Assembly (NCBI RefSeq): GCF_001514215.1 | Contig: NZ_KQ948867.1 | Coordinates: 33,633-97,632 of the forward strand | Direction of reading: 5' to 3' | Length of the DNA: 64,000 bases | Source: Streptomyces bungoensis | Lineage (GTDB): Bacteria; Actinomycetota; Actinomycetes; Streptomycetales; Streptomycetaceae | Part shown: positions 7,937 to 16,666 of the stretch, one piece after another | Layout of the letters: each line of letters opens with the position of its first letter | How positions within the stretch are numbered: position 1 is the first letter of the stretch | Notes under the pieces: generated by a model | Databases searched by the model: none | Told to the model about the DNA's origin: nothing | The model's input: the letters and a program-made list of their open reading frames with translations, nothing else | Translations under genes and position numbers: made by a program

Positions 7937-8353
7937 TCACAGGCCGCAGGAACCGCGGTCGAGGTGGAAGTAGCGGGCGTTGGCCCAGCGGCACAGCCGG
8001 ATGCCGACGGCGACGCCGACGATGGTGACCAGGGCGGGCAGGTATCCGCCGGCGACCTGGACGATCGGGATCGCCGGACACCCGCCGGAGATCGCCCAGC
8101 CCGTACCGAACAGCACCGCGCCGGGGATCACGCCGGCGTGGATGCGCCCCGGGGTGCGTCGGACCCGCAGCAGAGCGAACGCGCACACGATGATCAGGAC
8201 GGCGCCGGCGAAGGAGAGGAGCATGCGCAGGTCCTGGAAGGTGAACATGCGGTTCAGCTCGGTGTAGTCGCCGAAACCGATGTTGGAGACGGTGTACCCG
8301 AGAGCCAGCCCGGTGATGATGTTGGCCAGCAGGATCGCGCCCCGAGTACGCAT
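7937..8353 (-). CDS. YeeE/YedE-type sulfur transporter, second half (DUF6691-like)
   Basis: A 138-residue membrane protein, MRTRGAILLANIITGLALGY, with about four transmembrane segments. It carries the conserved GTGWAISGGCPAIPIVQ motif, whose Cys is the type used by TsuA/YeeE transporters to pass thiosulfate-like substrates. The ATG at 8353 overlaps the stop of the upstream half by one base (TGATG), so the two chains are translated together and probably form one transporter. Family role: uptake of thiosulfate or related sulfur compounds; the substrate here is inferred only. Confidence 0.82.
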   Translation of the reverse strand: MRTRGAILLANIITGLALGYTVSNIGFGDYTELNRMFTFQDLRMLLSFAGAVLIIVCAFALLRVRRTPGRIHAGVIPGAVLFGTGWAISGGCPAIPIVQVAGGYLPALVTIVGVAVGIRLCRWANARYFHLDRGSCGL

Positions 8354-9012
8354 CAGATCACCTTCCACAGCAGGAACGACACCGCGACGGCGGTGCCGAA
8401 GAACACGGCGGTCGCCACCAGGCTGACCGGGCGCAGACGTCCGCAGCCGTTGAGTCCGTGGCCGGAGCTGCACCCACCGGCCAGCCGCGTGCCGAAGCCG
8501 ACCAGCACGCCTCCGGCGAACAGCAGGATGACCATGGTGGTCGGATTCGCCGTGACCACGTTCCTGAATCCCGGGCCCATGTCGAAGCGGAGGTGGAACC
8601 GTCCGGAGGTGACCGCGGCGATCAGTCCGCCGAAGAAGATCGACACCAGCAGGGCGGCCTGGGTGACCAGCGGGGCCGGGCCCGGGCTCCCCACCTGGGC
8701 GTCCTCACGCACCGTCGGGTCGACGTCCGTTTCGAGCGGCGACCGGGAGGTCCCGTACGGCGCCGGTGGCACCGCGGGCGCGGTGAGGCCCGTGCCGAAG
8801 TGCTCCGCCGTAGCCGCGGCGAGGGCGTCGGCGAGAGCGCGCTCGTCGGTGAACTCCTCGTCCATCTGCTCCAGGCGCCGCTCCCTGCGCCAGTGCAGCA
8901 CGCGGTCCCACGCGGACGACACCCCGAAAGACCGCTCCGTGGTGAGGGCGTAGTTGACGGTGATCAGAGCGAGCCCGGCAGCGCCGGCCCACCAGGGCCA
9001 GTAGCCACTCAT
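8353..9012 (-). CDS. YeeE/YedE-type sulfur transporter, first half
   Basis: A 219-residue membrane protein. An N-terminal helix (MSGYWPWWAGAAGLALI) is followed by a charged cytoplasmic stretch (RRERRLEQMDEEFTDERA, about residues 40-100) that is unusual for the family. Transmembrane segments then include GFGTRLAGGCSSGHGLNGCG, the Cys-containing signature of YeeE/YedE. ATG 9012 has GGAGG 6 nt upstream and overlaps the previous stop (ATGA). Part of a three-gene coupled operon 9518-7937. Confidence 0.82.
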   Translation of the reverse strand: MSGYWPWWAGAAGLALITVNYALTTERSFGVSSAWDRVLHWRRERRLEQMDEEFTDERALADALAAATAEHFGTGLTAPAVPPAPYGTSRSPLETDVDPTVREDAQVGSPGPAPLVTQAALLVSIFFGGLIAAVTSGRFHLRFDMGPGFRNVVTANPTTMVILLFAGGVLVGFGTRLAGGCSSGHGLNGCGRLRPVSLVATAVFFGTAVAVSFLLWKVI

Positions 9013-9518
9013 GCGGGGCCTCCCATCCATTCGGTGAATCGCGCCCACCAGCCGCGCTTCGACCTGGGCTTGTGCCCCGCGCGCCGAGAGGGAGGACGCG
9101 GAGGCTCGGGTAGGTGCGGGGACGGTGACGGTCGGTAGTGCGAGACCGGTATCGTCGGAGACGCCGGCCCGAGCTGAGTCACAGGCTCCGGTGCCGCGGG
9201 CACGGATTCCGTCGGCTCCGCCGGCCGTGCCGGTGCCGGCTGCGACCAGGACGCGTTGGCCGCCGACCAGGGACTGGGCTGCGATCGCGGGACCTGATGG
9301 GACCTCTGCTCCGCATCGGCGGGCGCGTGTTCGAGGTGCCGTGCGTAGGCTCCGTTGGGCAGCAGGCTGATCGGCACACGATCACCGGTGAGCGACATCT
9401 GGTAGCGCGCACAGCCGTGCCACTGATCCGCGCTGTCGCAGTAGTAGTCGCGCCACCCTTGCAAGCTCGCTCTCAGCAAGGGGAAAAGGGGGCATCCTGC
9501 GGCGTGCGAGCAACCCAC
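9009..9518 (-). CDS. Cys-rich hypothetical protein heading the YeeE/YedE operon
   Basis: A 169-residue protein from GTG 9518 (AAGGGAG 5 nt upstream). The N-terminal 50 residues hold four Cys: VGCSHAAGCPLFPLLRASLQ then YYCDSADQWHGCARYQ, a possible metal or Fe-S site. The middle (about 75-150) is a Pro/Ser/Ala-rich linker, and the end is basic with KRGWWARFTEWMGGPA. The same WW-x-R-x3-WM-x2-PA ending occurs in the divergent gene at 9929. Coupled by ATGA to the transporter, so it is likely a sulfur-handling or regulatory partner. I do not recognise a named family. Confidence 0.7.
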   Translation of the reverse strand: MGCSHAAGCPLFPLLRASLQGWRDYYCDSADQWHGCARYQMSLTGDRVPISLLPNGAYARHLEHAPADAEQRSHQVPRSQPSPWSAANASWSQPAPARPAEPTESVPAAPEPVTQLGPASPTIPVSHYRPSPSPHLPEPPRPPSRRAGHKPRSKRGWWARFTEWMGGPA

Positions 9519-9866
9519 GTTGCTCCCTTCTGACCGGCGCACACCACCCGTTCCGTGAGGGCGGTCGCCGTTCTCGGTCTCCTGCCCTCGCCGCGCCCAG
9601 GTCGACGATGTCAAAAGGAGCGGTGATGGCCTGTCACGGTGCGGAGGAATGCCTCCCTTTCTCGACCGGGCGTGATGCAACCACTGTTTCGGTGTCCCGG
9701 GCAACCTCAGGGGTATTCCGCTCCCCACCGCTTGGCGGCATCAAGTGACGTATCCCACGAGGAACTTAGGGCATGAAGCCGTCGTCTCCGGGCGTTCCGC
9801 TTCCGAATCGGCAGCTATTCATGGAGACGGTGTACGTCCTGGCCGGATTGTGGTGGAGTTGTGAAT

Positions 9867-9894
9867 TTGACTGTGACGAAACTGTTGATATTAC
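9867..9894 (+). promoter_or_regulatory. Probable sigma-HrdB-type promoter for the gene at 9929
   Basis: TTGACT (9867-9872), a 16-bp spacer and TATTAC (9889-9894) lie in an unusually AT-rich patch 35-60 bp upstream of the ATG at 9929. The rest of the 9519-9928 divergent spacer shows nothing else I can assign. Confidence 0.5.
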
Positions 9895-9928
9895 TGGTGG
9901 TTAATGCCGCAGCCGATGAAGAGGAATT

Positions 9929-10132
9929 ATGTGCCGACGTGCTGTTTGCCAGTCATGCCGGAAGGCGACCTACGAGGGCTGCGGGATGCACGTGGAGCAG
10001 GTACTCGCCGGCGTGCCACGGCACGAGCGGTGCCTGTGTGACACGGCGGGGCGTGAGCGCGTGCGCCGAGGGGGCAGGTCGAACGCCGGCTGGTGGGAGC
10101 GACTCGTCGCGTGGATGAAGAGCCCGGCATGA
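9929..10132 (+). CDS. Small Cys-rich protein with C-terminal WW...WM motif
   Basis: A 67-residue protein, MCRRAVCQSCRKATYEGCGM, then HVEQVLAGVPRHERCLC and the tail NAGWWERLVAWMKSPA. Six Cys including CxxC suggest zinc or cluster binding. Similar short proteins (CxxCxKAT(Y/W)xGCGxHV) are common in Streptomyces as hypotheticals. ATG 9929 follows GAGGAA. The tail shares the WW-x-R-x3-WM-x2-PA pattern with the divergent gene at 9518, hinting at a common docking or membrane-surface helix. Confidence 0.75.
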   Translation: MCRRAVCQSCRKATYEGCGMHVEQVLAGVPRHERCLCDTAGRERVRRGGRSNAGWWERLVAWMKSPA

Positions 10133-10178
10133 GGGTCATGGCGCCCGGCCTCCGGGGGAGGCACGGGGGCGCCGCCTG

Positions 10179-10971
10179 TCACCCGTGCGGCTGCGCGGCC
10201 GCGTTCCCGAACGCTTCCGTGTCGCCGCCTTCGGCCTGCCGGGACGAGGGGGGCTCGGCGAAACCGTAGGGCGGCAGCGGGCCGCTGACGCGCAGCTCGA
10301 GGTGGGGGTGCTCCTGGCGGAACGCCTCGACCGCGGTCAGGAACCGCTCTGCTGAAGGGCGGTCCACCAGGAAGGAGAGGTTGGCCGGCCAGCCGCTGCT
10401 CGGCGGACCGGCGCTGACGTCCTTGGCCATCGGTGCGAGCGCCTGGTGGAGCAGCTCCGCGTCGGTCGCCTCGCGTTCCTGGACGGCCGCGGCGACCATC
10501 TCCCCGAGCCGGATCTTCTCCTCCTGGGTGCCACCGCCGGCCTCGCGGTTCGCGTGCGCCAGGGACCGGATGTCGTCGTGGGCCGCCATGACGAGATGGA
10601 GCACGGCCTCCTCGTCGTGGTTGGCCTTGATGTTGTACTCCGCCGTGCCGTCCAGTGCGTGCAGCCGCTCGGCGAATCGGTCCGCGCGCTCGGCGAGCAC
10701 CGCGGTCACCGTGCCGTCGTCCGGGGAGGTGCTGCCGAACCGCATGGGCAGGACCACGCCGGCCGCCCCGGCTTCGTCCAGTACCCGCTGGTGGGCCAGC
10801 AGGTCACGGCGTTTGGGGCGCAGCTCCTGGGGGGGGGGCGTCGCCGACGATCGCGGCCAGCTCGCCCTGACGCAGTACGCGCACCGGCCGCGGGGGGTCC
10901 CCGACGCCTTCCAGGTCCTGGGGGAGGGAAGACCGGGAGGCGCGGACGATCCCGTAGACGTAGGTGCCCAT
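10179..10971 (-). pseudogene. gvpF: Gas vesicle protein GvpF/GvpL family, frameshifted at a C10 run
   Basis: The ATG at 10971 opens MGTYVYGIVRASRSSLPQDL, RPVRVLRQGELAAIVGDAPP and reaches a run of ten C (plus strand G run 10829-10838), after which the frame stops. One base fewer gives QELRPKRRDLLAHQRVLDEA, then MRFGSTSPDDGTV and the rest of a GvpF/L domain to 10179, including FLVDRPSAERFLTAVEAF. GvpF/L proteins are needed for vesicle assembly. The gene starts 3 bp after the gvpA stop. The defect could be decay, slipped-strand variation or a sequencing error in the homopolymer. Confidence 0.8.
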
Positions 10972-10974
10972 CTG

Positions 10975-11370
10975 CTATTCCCCTCTCCTGGCCCGCTCGC
11001 CCTGACGCGCCTGCCCCTCGTCGCGTGCCTGCTTGAAGGCCTCGGAAACGGTCTCCGCGGCTCCGGACAGGGCTCCCTTGGTCTTGCCGTGCGCGCCGGA
11101 CTCCGTCATCTTTCCCGTGAGTTCCGTGAGCCCGGCCGGCTTGCGGGGGCCCGCTTCGAGGTCGAGGCGGTTGCACGCCTCGGCGAAGCGGAGGTAGGTG
11201 TCGACGCTCGCGACCACGACCCGTACGTCGATCTTGAGTATCTCGATACCGACGAGGGAGACGCGCACGAACGCGTCGATCACCAGCCCGCGGTCCAGGA
11301 CGAGTTCCAGCACGTCGTACAGGCCGCTGGAACCGCCGCCTCCGCCACCCCCCTGTGTCACCATGGTCAT
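10975..11370 (-). CDS. gvpA: Gas vesicle structural protein GvpA
   Basis: A 131-residue protein whose core SSGLYDVLELVLDRGLVIDA, FVRVSLVGIEILKIDVRVVV and DTYLRFAEACNRLD is the GvpA amphipathic shell subunit. The C-terminal extension (about 70-131, charged, GAHGKTKGALSGAAETVSEA) is typical of Streptomyces GvpA. ATG 11370 has AAGGAG 9 nt upstream. Only gvpA and a frameshifted gvpF remain. The gvpO, G, J, S, K genes of a full cluster are absent from the neighbourhood, so functional vesicles are unlikely from this locus alone. Confidence 0.9.
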   Translation of the reverse strand: MTMVTQGGGGGGGSSGLYDVLELVLDRGLVIDAFVRVSLVGIEILKIDVRVVVASVDTYLRFAEACNRLDLEAGPRKPAGLTELTGKMTESGAHGKTKGALSGAAETVSEAFKQARDEGQARQGERARRGE

Positions 11371-11581
11371 CCCGACCAGCTCCTTGCCGTCTGCTCCGCA
11401 GGGTCCCGTCGGCGGAGACCGCCCAGCGGCAGCGCGTCGACCTCGCGGTCCTCGCCGCGAGCAGGCTTCGGCCTGCGAGTAGCCGCCACACCCATGACCA
11501 AACAGGGGTGCGAGAGGGGAAGTGGACCGGCCTCACGATGCCGATCCGCCGGAGTACCGAGGGGGCGGGGGCTCTGACCGG

Positions 11582-11959
11582 TCAGTCGGTGAGTGCCTGG
11601 TGGAGTGTCTCGTGGCAGTCGATGACGGCGTCGATGCCGACGAGGCGCAGGACCCGTTGCACGGATTGGCCGGGCCGGGCGAGGCGGAGCCAGCCGCCGG
11701 CCTCGGTGAGGGTGCGGTGGGCGGTGATGAGCACGTTGATGCCGCTGGAGTCCATGAACGTCACCTGTCCCAGGTCCACCACGACCCGGGGCCGGGGCGC
11801 GCCGGAGACGTCGAGGGCCTGCGCGAGGGTGTCACCGGTCTGGTGGTCGATCTCCCCGGCGGCGGTCAGTACGTGAACACCGTCGGTGACGGACGCCACG
11901 ACCGACAGCTCGCCCGCCGGTGTCGCCTGTTCGGTTTCCGCCACTTCGCCTTCAGCCAT
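11582..11959 (-). CDS. STAS-domain anti-sigma-factor antagonist
   Basis: A 125-residue protein, MAEGEVAETEQATPAGELSV, with a STAS domain over about residues 18-120. VDLGQVTFMDSSGINVLITA contains the DSSG motif whose Ser is phosphorylated by RsbW-type kinases in the SpoIIAA/RsbV family. Dephosphorylated protein sequesters the anti-sigma kinase and frees a sigma factor. The divergent neighbour at 12119 is a kinase-fold protein and the phosphatase at 14897 completes a partner-switching set. Confidence 0.9.
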   Translation of the reverse strand: MAEGEVAETEQATPAGELSVVASVTDGVHVLTAAGEIDHQTGDTLAQALDVSGAPRPRVVVDLGQVTFMDSSGINVLITAHRTLTEAGGWLRLARPGQSVQRVLRLVGIDAVIDCHETLHQALTD

Positions 11960-12118
11960 GCCGGTGATCCTGGCACAGCCCTTCCCTCGCGGGAACCGCT
12001 GCCCTGGACGCACGGGGCGATGCGTGGGTGAGACGAAGACAACACGGGGGCGGGAAGCGTCACCTTCCCCGGAGCGGGTATACGGCGCGATGTGAATGGG
12101 GTAATGAGGGCGGCCGCG

Positions 12119-12598
12119 ATGGAATCAGTCCCTGTGGGCGAGGACGGCACCACGCCGAGCGAACAGACCGTCCAGGCCACGGTGGCCCTGGACGGGACCG
12201 ACTCGGTGATCGCCGAGGCCCGTCACATGGCCGCCGATTTCCTCACCCGTGTCCAGGCCGACCACGGCCTGCCGGTCTCCGAGCGCGCCATGGACCTGAC
12301 CCGGCTGGTGGTGAGCGAGCTGGTCACCAACGCCCGTAAGTACGCTCCGGGACCGGTGCTGCTGGACCTGCGGATCGCCGGTGACACGGTCGAGGTCGTG
12401 GTGTGGGACTCCGACCCGGTGCTGCCCATCGCCCGGGCCGCGGATGCCGGCCGGGTGGGCCAGCACGGCCTGGAGATCGTCATGGCCGTCGCCCAGGGCT
12501 TCGAAGCGCAGCGGGAACCGGTCGGCAAACGCATCACCGCCCGCATCGCCCTGCTGGACGACCCGGGCGGTGCGGTCGCCGGACGACGCCCCCTGTAG
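12119..12598 (+). CDS. RsbW-like ATP-binding anti-sigma kinase
   Basis: A 159-residue HATPase_c protein. The N box reads RLVVSELVTNARKYAPG, the G1-like region VVWDSDPVLPIAR and the G2 box VGQHGLEIVMAVA; the canonical DxGxG of G1 is degenerate, as in many Streptomyces members. Start at ATG 12119 (GAGGG about 10 nt upstream); GTG 12092 and ATG 12104 are in-frame alternatives. Likely phosphorylates one of the STAS proteins at 11582 or 12760. No sigma factor gene lies nearby, so the final target is elsewhere. Confidence 0.85.
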   Translation: MESVPVGEDGTTPSEQTVQATVALDGTDSVIAEARHMAADFLTRVQADHGLPVSERAMDLTRLVVSELVTNARKYAPGPVLLDLRIAGDTVEVVVWDSDPVLPIARAADAGRVGQHGLEIVMAVAQGFEAQREPVGKRITARIALLDDPGGAVAGRRPL

Positions 12599-12759
12599 CG
12601 GCGAGGCGTACGAACGAACCCCGGGCCGCCGACGAAACTTGCTCTCCCTTCCCCCGCACATCGCGCGCACCGACGCTTATCAGGGCTCAACCAGGGAAGC
12701 CGACGTGCGGGCGTTGGGCCCACAGCGCCCCCGTTCCGGTGTGGAAGTGGTGGAGCGTC

Positions 12760-13131
12760 GTGTCCGACGTGCCCTCGATCGTGAGGACCCTCGCAGGCAG
12801 CTGCCTGGTAGGCCGAGTCATCGGCGAGATGGACTACCTGACCAGACCGGCCTGTCTGACGCTCTTCGGTGACCTCATCGCCACGCGGCATCCCTGTGTC
12901 GTCCTGGACCTCTCGGGGGTCACGTTCTGCGACTCCGCCGGCCTGAACGCTCTCCTGGCGGCCCACCGGATCGCGACGAGCAACCGCGCGTCCCTCGTCC
13001 TGGCCTGCGTGCCACCACAGCTGAGGCGGGTCCTCGAGCTGACCGGCGCGGACCAGGTGCTCACCGTCCACGACACCGTCGCGGAGGCCGTGGCGGCCCT
13101 GGGAGGCGAACCGCTGCCGGACCCGTCCTGA
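12760..13131 (+). CDS. STAS-domain anti-sigma-factor antagonist
   Basis: A 123-residue protein from GTG 12760 (VSDVPSIVRTLAGSCLVGRV) with GGAG 6 nt upstream. The STAS fold has VVLDLSGVTFCDSAGLNALL, where the Ser of DSAG is the expected phosphorylation site, and PPQLRRVLELTGADQVLTVH. A second antagonist beside the first suggests two inputs to one kinase. A short unassigned spacer (12599-12759) separates it from the kinase gene. Confidence 0.85.
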   Translation: MSDVPSIVRTLAGSCLVGRVIGEMDYLTRPACLTLFGDLIATRHPCVVLDLSGVTFCDSAGLNALLAAHRIATSNRASLVLACVPPQLRRVLELTGADQVLTVHDTVAEAVAALGGEPLPDPS

Positions 13132-13172
13132 CGTCCGGGGCGGCGCCGTCCCGAACCCTGCCGCGCCGCCGG

Positions 13173-13742
13173 CTAACCCATGCTCTTGGCGCCGTCCAGG
13201 GACTCGCGGATGATGTCGGCGTGGCCGGCGTGCTGGGCCGTCTCGGCGATGACGTGCATCAGCACCCGGCGGGCCGACCACCGTGCGCCCGGCTCGGACC
13301 ACGGGGCCTTCGGCAGTGGCTGTGCGGCGTCCAGGTCGGGCAGGGTGACGACCAGCTCGTCGGTGCGGCGGGCTACCTCGGCGTAGTCGGCGAGCACGCC
13401 GGTCAGCGTCTCGCCGGGCAGCATCCGGAACTGGTCGGCCCGACGGGCCCAGTCGGCATCGGTCATGGCGGTGAAGTCGGGCATCGCCGACGGGCCGTCC
13501 AGGACGAACCGCGCCCAGCTTCGCTCGACCGCGGTGACGTGTTTGATCAGACCGCCCAGACACAGCTGGCTGGCGGTGGTCCGGCGCCCCGCCTCCTCGT
13601 CGGTGAGGTCGCGGGTGGTGAAGCGCAGGAAGTGCCGTTGCTTGGCCAGTGCCTCCAGCAAGTCGCCGCGCTCGCCGGTGACGGCCGGCTCATGGGCCGG
13701 TTCGGGGGTGGCCGCTTCGTTGACAGTCACGCTCTCGCTCAT
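13173..13742 (-). CDS. DinB family protein
   Basis: A 189-residue four-helix DinB-fold protein. The metal-binding His pattern is visible as LIKHVTAVERSWAR (first His) and VLMHVIAETAQHAGHADIIR (two more). Actinobacterial members include mycothiol-dependent transferases of unknown substrate. The end GHADIIRESLDG is typical of the DUF664/DinB_2 group. ATG 13742 is preceded by AAGG. Convergent with the STAS gene at 12760. Confidence 0.85.
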   Translation of the reverse strand: MSESVTVNEAATPEPAHEPAVTGERGDLLEALAKQRHFLRFTTRDLTDEEAGRRTTASQLCLGGLIKHVTAVERSWARFVLDGPSAMPDFTAMTDADWARRADQFRMLPGETLTGVLADYAEVARRTDELVVTLPDLDAAQPLPKAPWSEPGARWSARRVLMHVIAETAQHAGHADIIRESLDGAKSMG

Positions 13743-14224
13743 GGTCGCTGCCTTCCGTGGTTCGTGTTCCGCCGGGCAAGGAAGACGCTAGGGGCCATGG
13801 AGGTCAGATCCTGACCTAAACGGCCGGAGGGACCGTGGTCCACGTGGGCCGAGATCGCCACCCGTGAACTCGGGCGCGTGGGTCCTGCCCGGCGATCTGC
13901 CGCTCCGACGGGGGTCGCGAAATTCGATGCCAGGCCGCCGGGGAGAAAGAGGCCCCGCATCGGTGGCCTCGTCCTCGCGGAGTGGGTTCCCTGCTCGCCG
14001 CCCGGGTACCCAGCGGGCGGAACGTCGGGTTGGGACCGCAGCTCGGCGGACTCGCGCTCGCGGAGATGCTGCACGCATCCCCGCGAGTGCGTCATGTGCG
14101 TCGTTCCCGGGTGACGAGTGGTGGGGGTCTGCCGACCCGGCGAGGCCGATCCCGCGAGCGCGAGCGTCCGCGCTGCGGACAGCGGGTGGCGGTGTCGGCC
14201 CCCGGCGGCGGCCGGGCGCGTCCC
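13743..14224. other. Intergenic region, nothing recognised
   Basis: About 480 bases between DinB and a DUF5994 gene. Open frames on both strands have no start with a ribosome site and no recognisable residues. No hairpin or repeat stands out. Confidence 0.4.
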
Positions 14225-14719
14225 TCAGTCCGCCTGCCCCGCCGTGCCCCCGAGCCGTCCGGTCTCGGCGAGCGCCAGCATCCGGGTGGCGGTCAGCGGG
14301 TTCTCGGGGTCGGCCGCGGCGGCGAGCAGCCGGGCGGCCGTTCCGGCAGGCTCCTCGGGCGGCACGATCAGGAGCACCCAGCGCCCCACGCTGCCGCAGT
14401 CCAGGGTGATGACGTGCGCCTCGCTCCCGGGGCCGGCCGGCTCCACGGCGATCACCCTGCCGGGCGCCATGACCGTGCGGGGGGCGTCGGGCCATTCGGA
14501 GGGCTCCACGGTGACCCGTACCGTGGTGTCCGGGTCCGGCTCCAACGAGCCCACGAGACAGGGAAGTTCGAGTTCCAGCGCGTCGCAGCGCGGCCACCAG
14601 GCCCCGTCCAGAGGGCCATGGCTGACGTCCGTGGTGAGGGTCAGGCGGGGCGGGGGCATGCGGTACGAGTGCGCGGAGGCCGAGGTCGGGTCTTCGGCGG
14701 GTGTGTTGCTGGGTTCCAT
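14225..14719 (-). CDS. DUF5994 family protein (first copy)
   Basis: A 164-residue protein, MEPSNTPAEDPTSASAHSYR, carrying the family signature DVSHGPLDGAWWPRCDALEL, followed by strands RVTVEPSEWPDAPRTVMAPG and VLLIVPPEEPAG. The C-terminal helix holds ATRMLALAETGR. Function unknown; Streptomyces often carry several copies near partner-switching genes. ATG 14719 was chosen over an upstream in-frame start because residues before it are not conserved in character. A second member is encoded at 16843, on the other side of the phosphatase. Confidence 0.8.
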   Translation of the reverse strand: MEPSNTPAEDPTSASAHSYRMPPPRLTLTTDVSHGPLDGAWWPRCDALELELPCLVGSLEPDPDTTVRVTVEPSEWPDAPRTVMAPGRVIAVEPAGPGSEAHVITLDCGSVGRWVLLIVPPEEPAGTAARLLAAAADPENPLTATRMLALAETGRLGGTAGQAD

Positions 14720-14896
14720 CGTGCGGTCCCGTTCCGGGAGTCGTCGGACGACCGCCCGTTTCGTCACTCGCCGGGAACGGCACCGCCGACCGCGCTGCGC
14801 GAAGAGCTCTCGGTGCGATCAGGCTACTCCTGGCCGGGAGAGGTGGGCGGGTCACTCGTCCGGCCGGGCCCTCCGCGCCGGCGACCCCACGGGCGA

Positions 14897-16666
14897 TCAC
14901 CCCGTCGTCGGTCGCGGTTCGCCTTCGGTCCGGGGAGCGGGCAGGCGCACGGCGAGGAGGGCGATGTCGTCGGTGCTGCCCGGGGGCATCCGGGCGGACA
15001 GCCGGTCGCACAGGGTGTCCAGCGGCTCGTGGGCGAGGGCGAGGGCGTGGTTCCGCAGTCGGGCGAGTTCGGTGCCCAGGTCGCTCCCGGGTACCTCGAC
15101 CAACCCGTCGGTGTAGAGGAGGAGCGTGGATCCCGGCGGCAGGGCGCGGGCGGCGCTCGGCCGATGACCGGCGACACGCAGGTGTGTCCCGAGGAGCAGT
15201 CCCTGCCCGGCTTCGAGGTACTGCGCGTTCCCGTCGGGGGTCAGCAGCAGGGGCGGCGGGTGCCCGGCACTGGTCCAGTGAAGCGTCCACGGGCCGGTGC
15301 CCGGGGCGGCGGGGCCCTCCAGCCGGGCGAGGACGAGGGTGGCCATCGGCACCTCGGTGATGGCCTGCATGGCGTCGTCGAGCCGGTCCACGACGGCACC
15401 CGTCGGGCCGGTGCGGTCCCAGGCGAGGGCACGAAGGATGCCCTGCAACTGCGCCATGCCGGCGGCCGCGGTCAGATCGTGGCCCAGGACGTCCCCGATG
15501 ACCAGGGCGAGCGTGCCGTCCCTCAGGGTGAACGCGTCGTACCAGTCACCGCCGACCTGCGAGCCGGCCGGCGCGGGCTGGTACCGAGCGGCCAGCTGCA
15601 CCGGCCCGTGCCGGGGCAGCGGGGGAAGGAGGTTGCGCTGCATGGCCTCGGCGACGGCGCGCTGGCGGCCGAACCGGCGGGCGTTGTCGATGACCGGGCC
15701 GACCCGGCGGCCGATGTCGCTCACCACGTCCACGTCGCCGCCGTCGAAGGGGCGCGCCGGGTCGGTGCGCACCAGGGTGAGGGCGCCGGTGACATGCCCC
15801 CGGGTGCCCAGGGGCACGGTGACGACGGACTCCGCGCCGGTCGCCCGGAGAAAGGCACTGTGGACGGCGGCCAGGGGGGAGTCCGGCGGTACGTCCACGC
15901 ACGCCCGGTCCTGCAGGACGGGGTCGCCCCCGCTCAGCACCTGAACCAGGGGCGAGCGAGCCCCTTCCCCGGCCGGTGGAAGGTGACCGCGCCAGTCCTC
16001 CTGCCCGGAGTCACGGCCCTCGGGGCCGGTCACCGCCACCCGGTACACCTGGCGGGAGCCGACCCGCAGGTCCACCGCCGCCCAGTCGGCGAGACGGGGA
16101 ACCAGGAGCCGGCTCAACCGGGCGAGGGCCTCGTCCACCTCCAGCGTCTGCCCGAGCACGTCGGTGATCTCCGCGACGAGCGTCAGCCGCTCGGTGAGGT
16201 CCTCCAGGGCACTCGCACGGGCGACCCGCTCCGCCTGGTCGCTCCGGTCCGCCTGCTCCGCGCGTTCCCCGCGTTCCCGACCGCCTCGGCGCTCCGTCGC
16301 GGCTGCGGCGACCAGTACGACCATGCCCGAGGGGAGGCCGTCCTCCGTCAGAGGCGTGGCCGACCAGGAGACCGGGACCAGCCGGCCGTCACCCCGCAGG
16401 CACCTGTCGTCGTCCCCGTACGCCGCACGTCGTTCGGCCAGTGCCCGCAGCAGCGGGCAGCGCTCGCGCGGGATCAGGTCGCCTCCCGGGTCCCGGTGGC
16501 ACAGGTCGTGCAGGTCCTGGCCGTGCATCGCCGCCGCCGGGCGTCCCAGCAGCCGTTCGGCGGCGGGGTTGACGACGACGATGCGCCCTGCCGGGTCCAC
16601 CACGGTCACGGCCGTACCCAGCTGCTCCACCACCCGCTGCCACAGGCCCGGGTCCGCCGCCGACAC
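14897..16666 (-). CDS. PAS-GAF-SpoIIE/RsbU-type protein phosphatase
   Basis: A 589-residue protein from GTG 16666 (GAGGAGG 9 nt upstream). PAS domain about residues 9-125 (AVTVVDPAGRIVVVNPAAER), a charged coil 125-150, GAF domain about 165-335, and a PP2C SpoIIE domain from about 365 (YQPAPAGSQVGGDWYDAF, VIGDVLGHDLTAAAGMAQL, LLLYTDGLVEVPG, STDDIALLAVRLP) that holds the metal-binding Asp residues. It should dephosphorylate STAS antagonists such as those at 11582 and 12760 in response to a signal sensed by PAS or GAF. Flanked by two DUF5994 genes on the same strand. Confidence 0.92.
   Translation of the reverse strand: MSAADPGLWQRVVEQLGTAVTVVDPAGRIVVVNPAAERLLGRPAAAMHGQDLHDLCHRDPGGDLIPRERCPLLRALAERRAAYGDDDRCLRGDGRLVPVSWSATPLTEDGLPSGMVVLVAAAATERRGGRERGERAEQADRSDQAERVARASALEDLTERLTLVAEITDVLGQTLEVDEALARLSRLLVPRLADWAAVDLRVGSRQVYRVAVTGPEGRDSGQEDWRGHLPPAGEGARSPLVQVLSGGDPVLQDRACVDVPPDSPLAAVHSAFLRATGAESVVTVPLGTRGHVTGALTLVRTDPARPFDGGDVDVVSDIGRRVGPVIDNARRFGRQRAVAEAMQRNLLPPLPRHGPVQLAARYQPAPAGSQVGGDWYDAFTLRDGTLALVIGDVLGHDLTAAAGMAQLQGILRALAWDRTGPTGAVVDRLDDAMQAITEVPMATLVLARLEGPAAPGTGPWTLHWTSAGHPPPLLLTPDGNAQYLEAGQGLLLGTHLRVAGHRPSAARALPPGSTLLLYTDGLVEVPGSDLGTELARLRNHALALAHEPLDTLCDRLSARMPPGSTDDIALLAVRLPAPRTEGEPRPTTG

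Noticed and set aside
7320..7973. Open frame on the plus strand between csp and the island edge
   Set aside because: No ribosome site or conserved residues; the region is better explained by the csp leader and a tRNA fragment.
9861..9928. Possible leader peptide MNLTVTKLLILLVVNAAAD
   Set aside because: It starts inside the predicted promoter (the -35 begins at 9867) and continues in an unrelated frame across the next gene; more likely non-coding.
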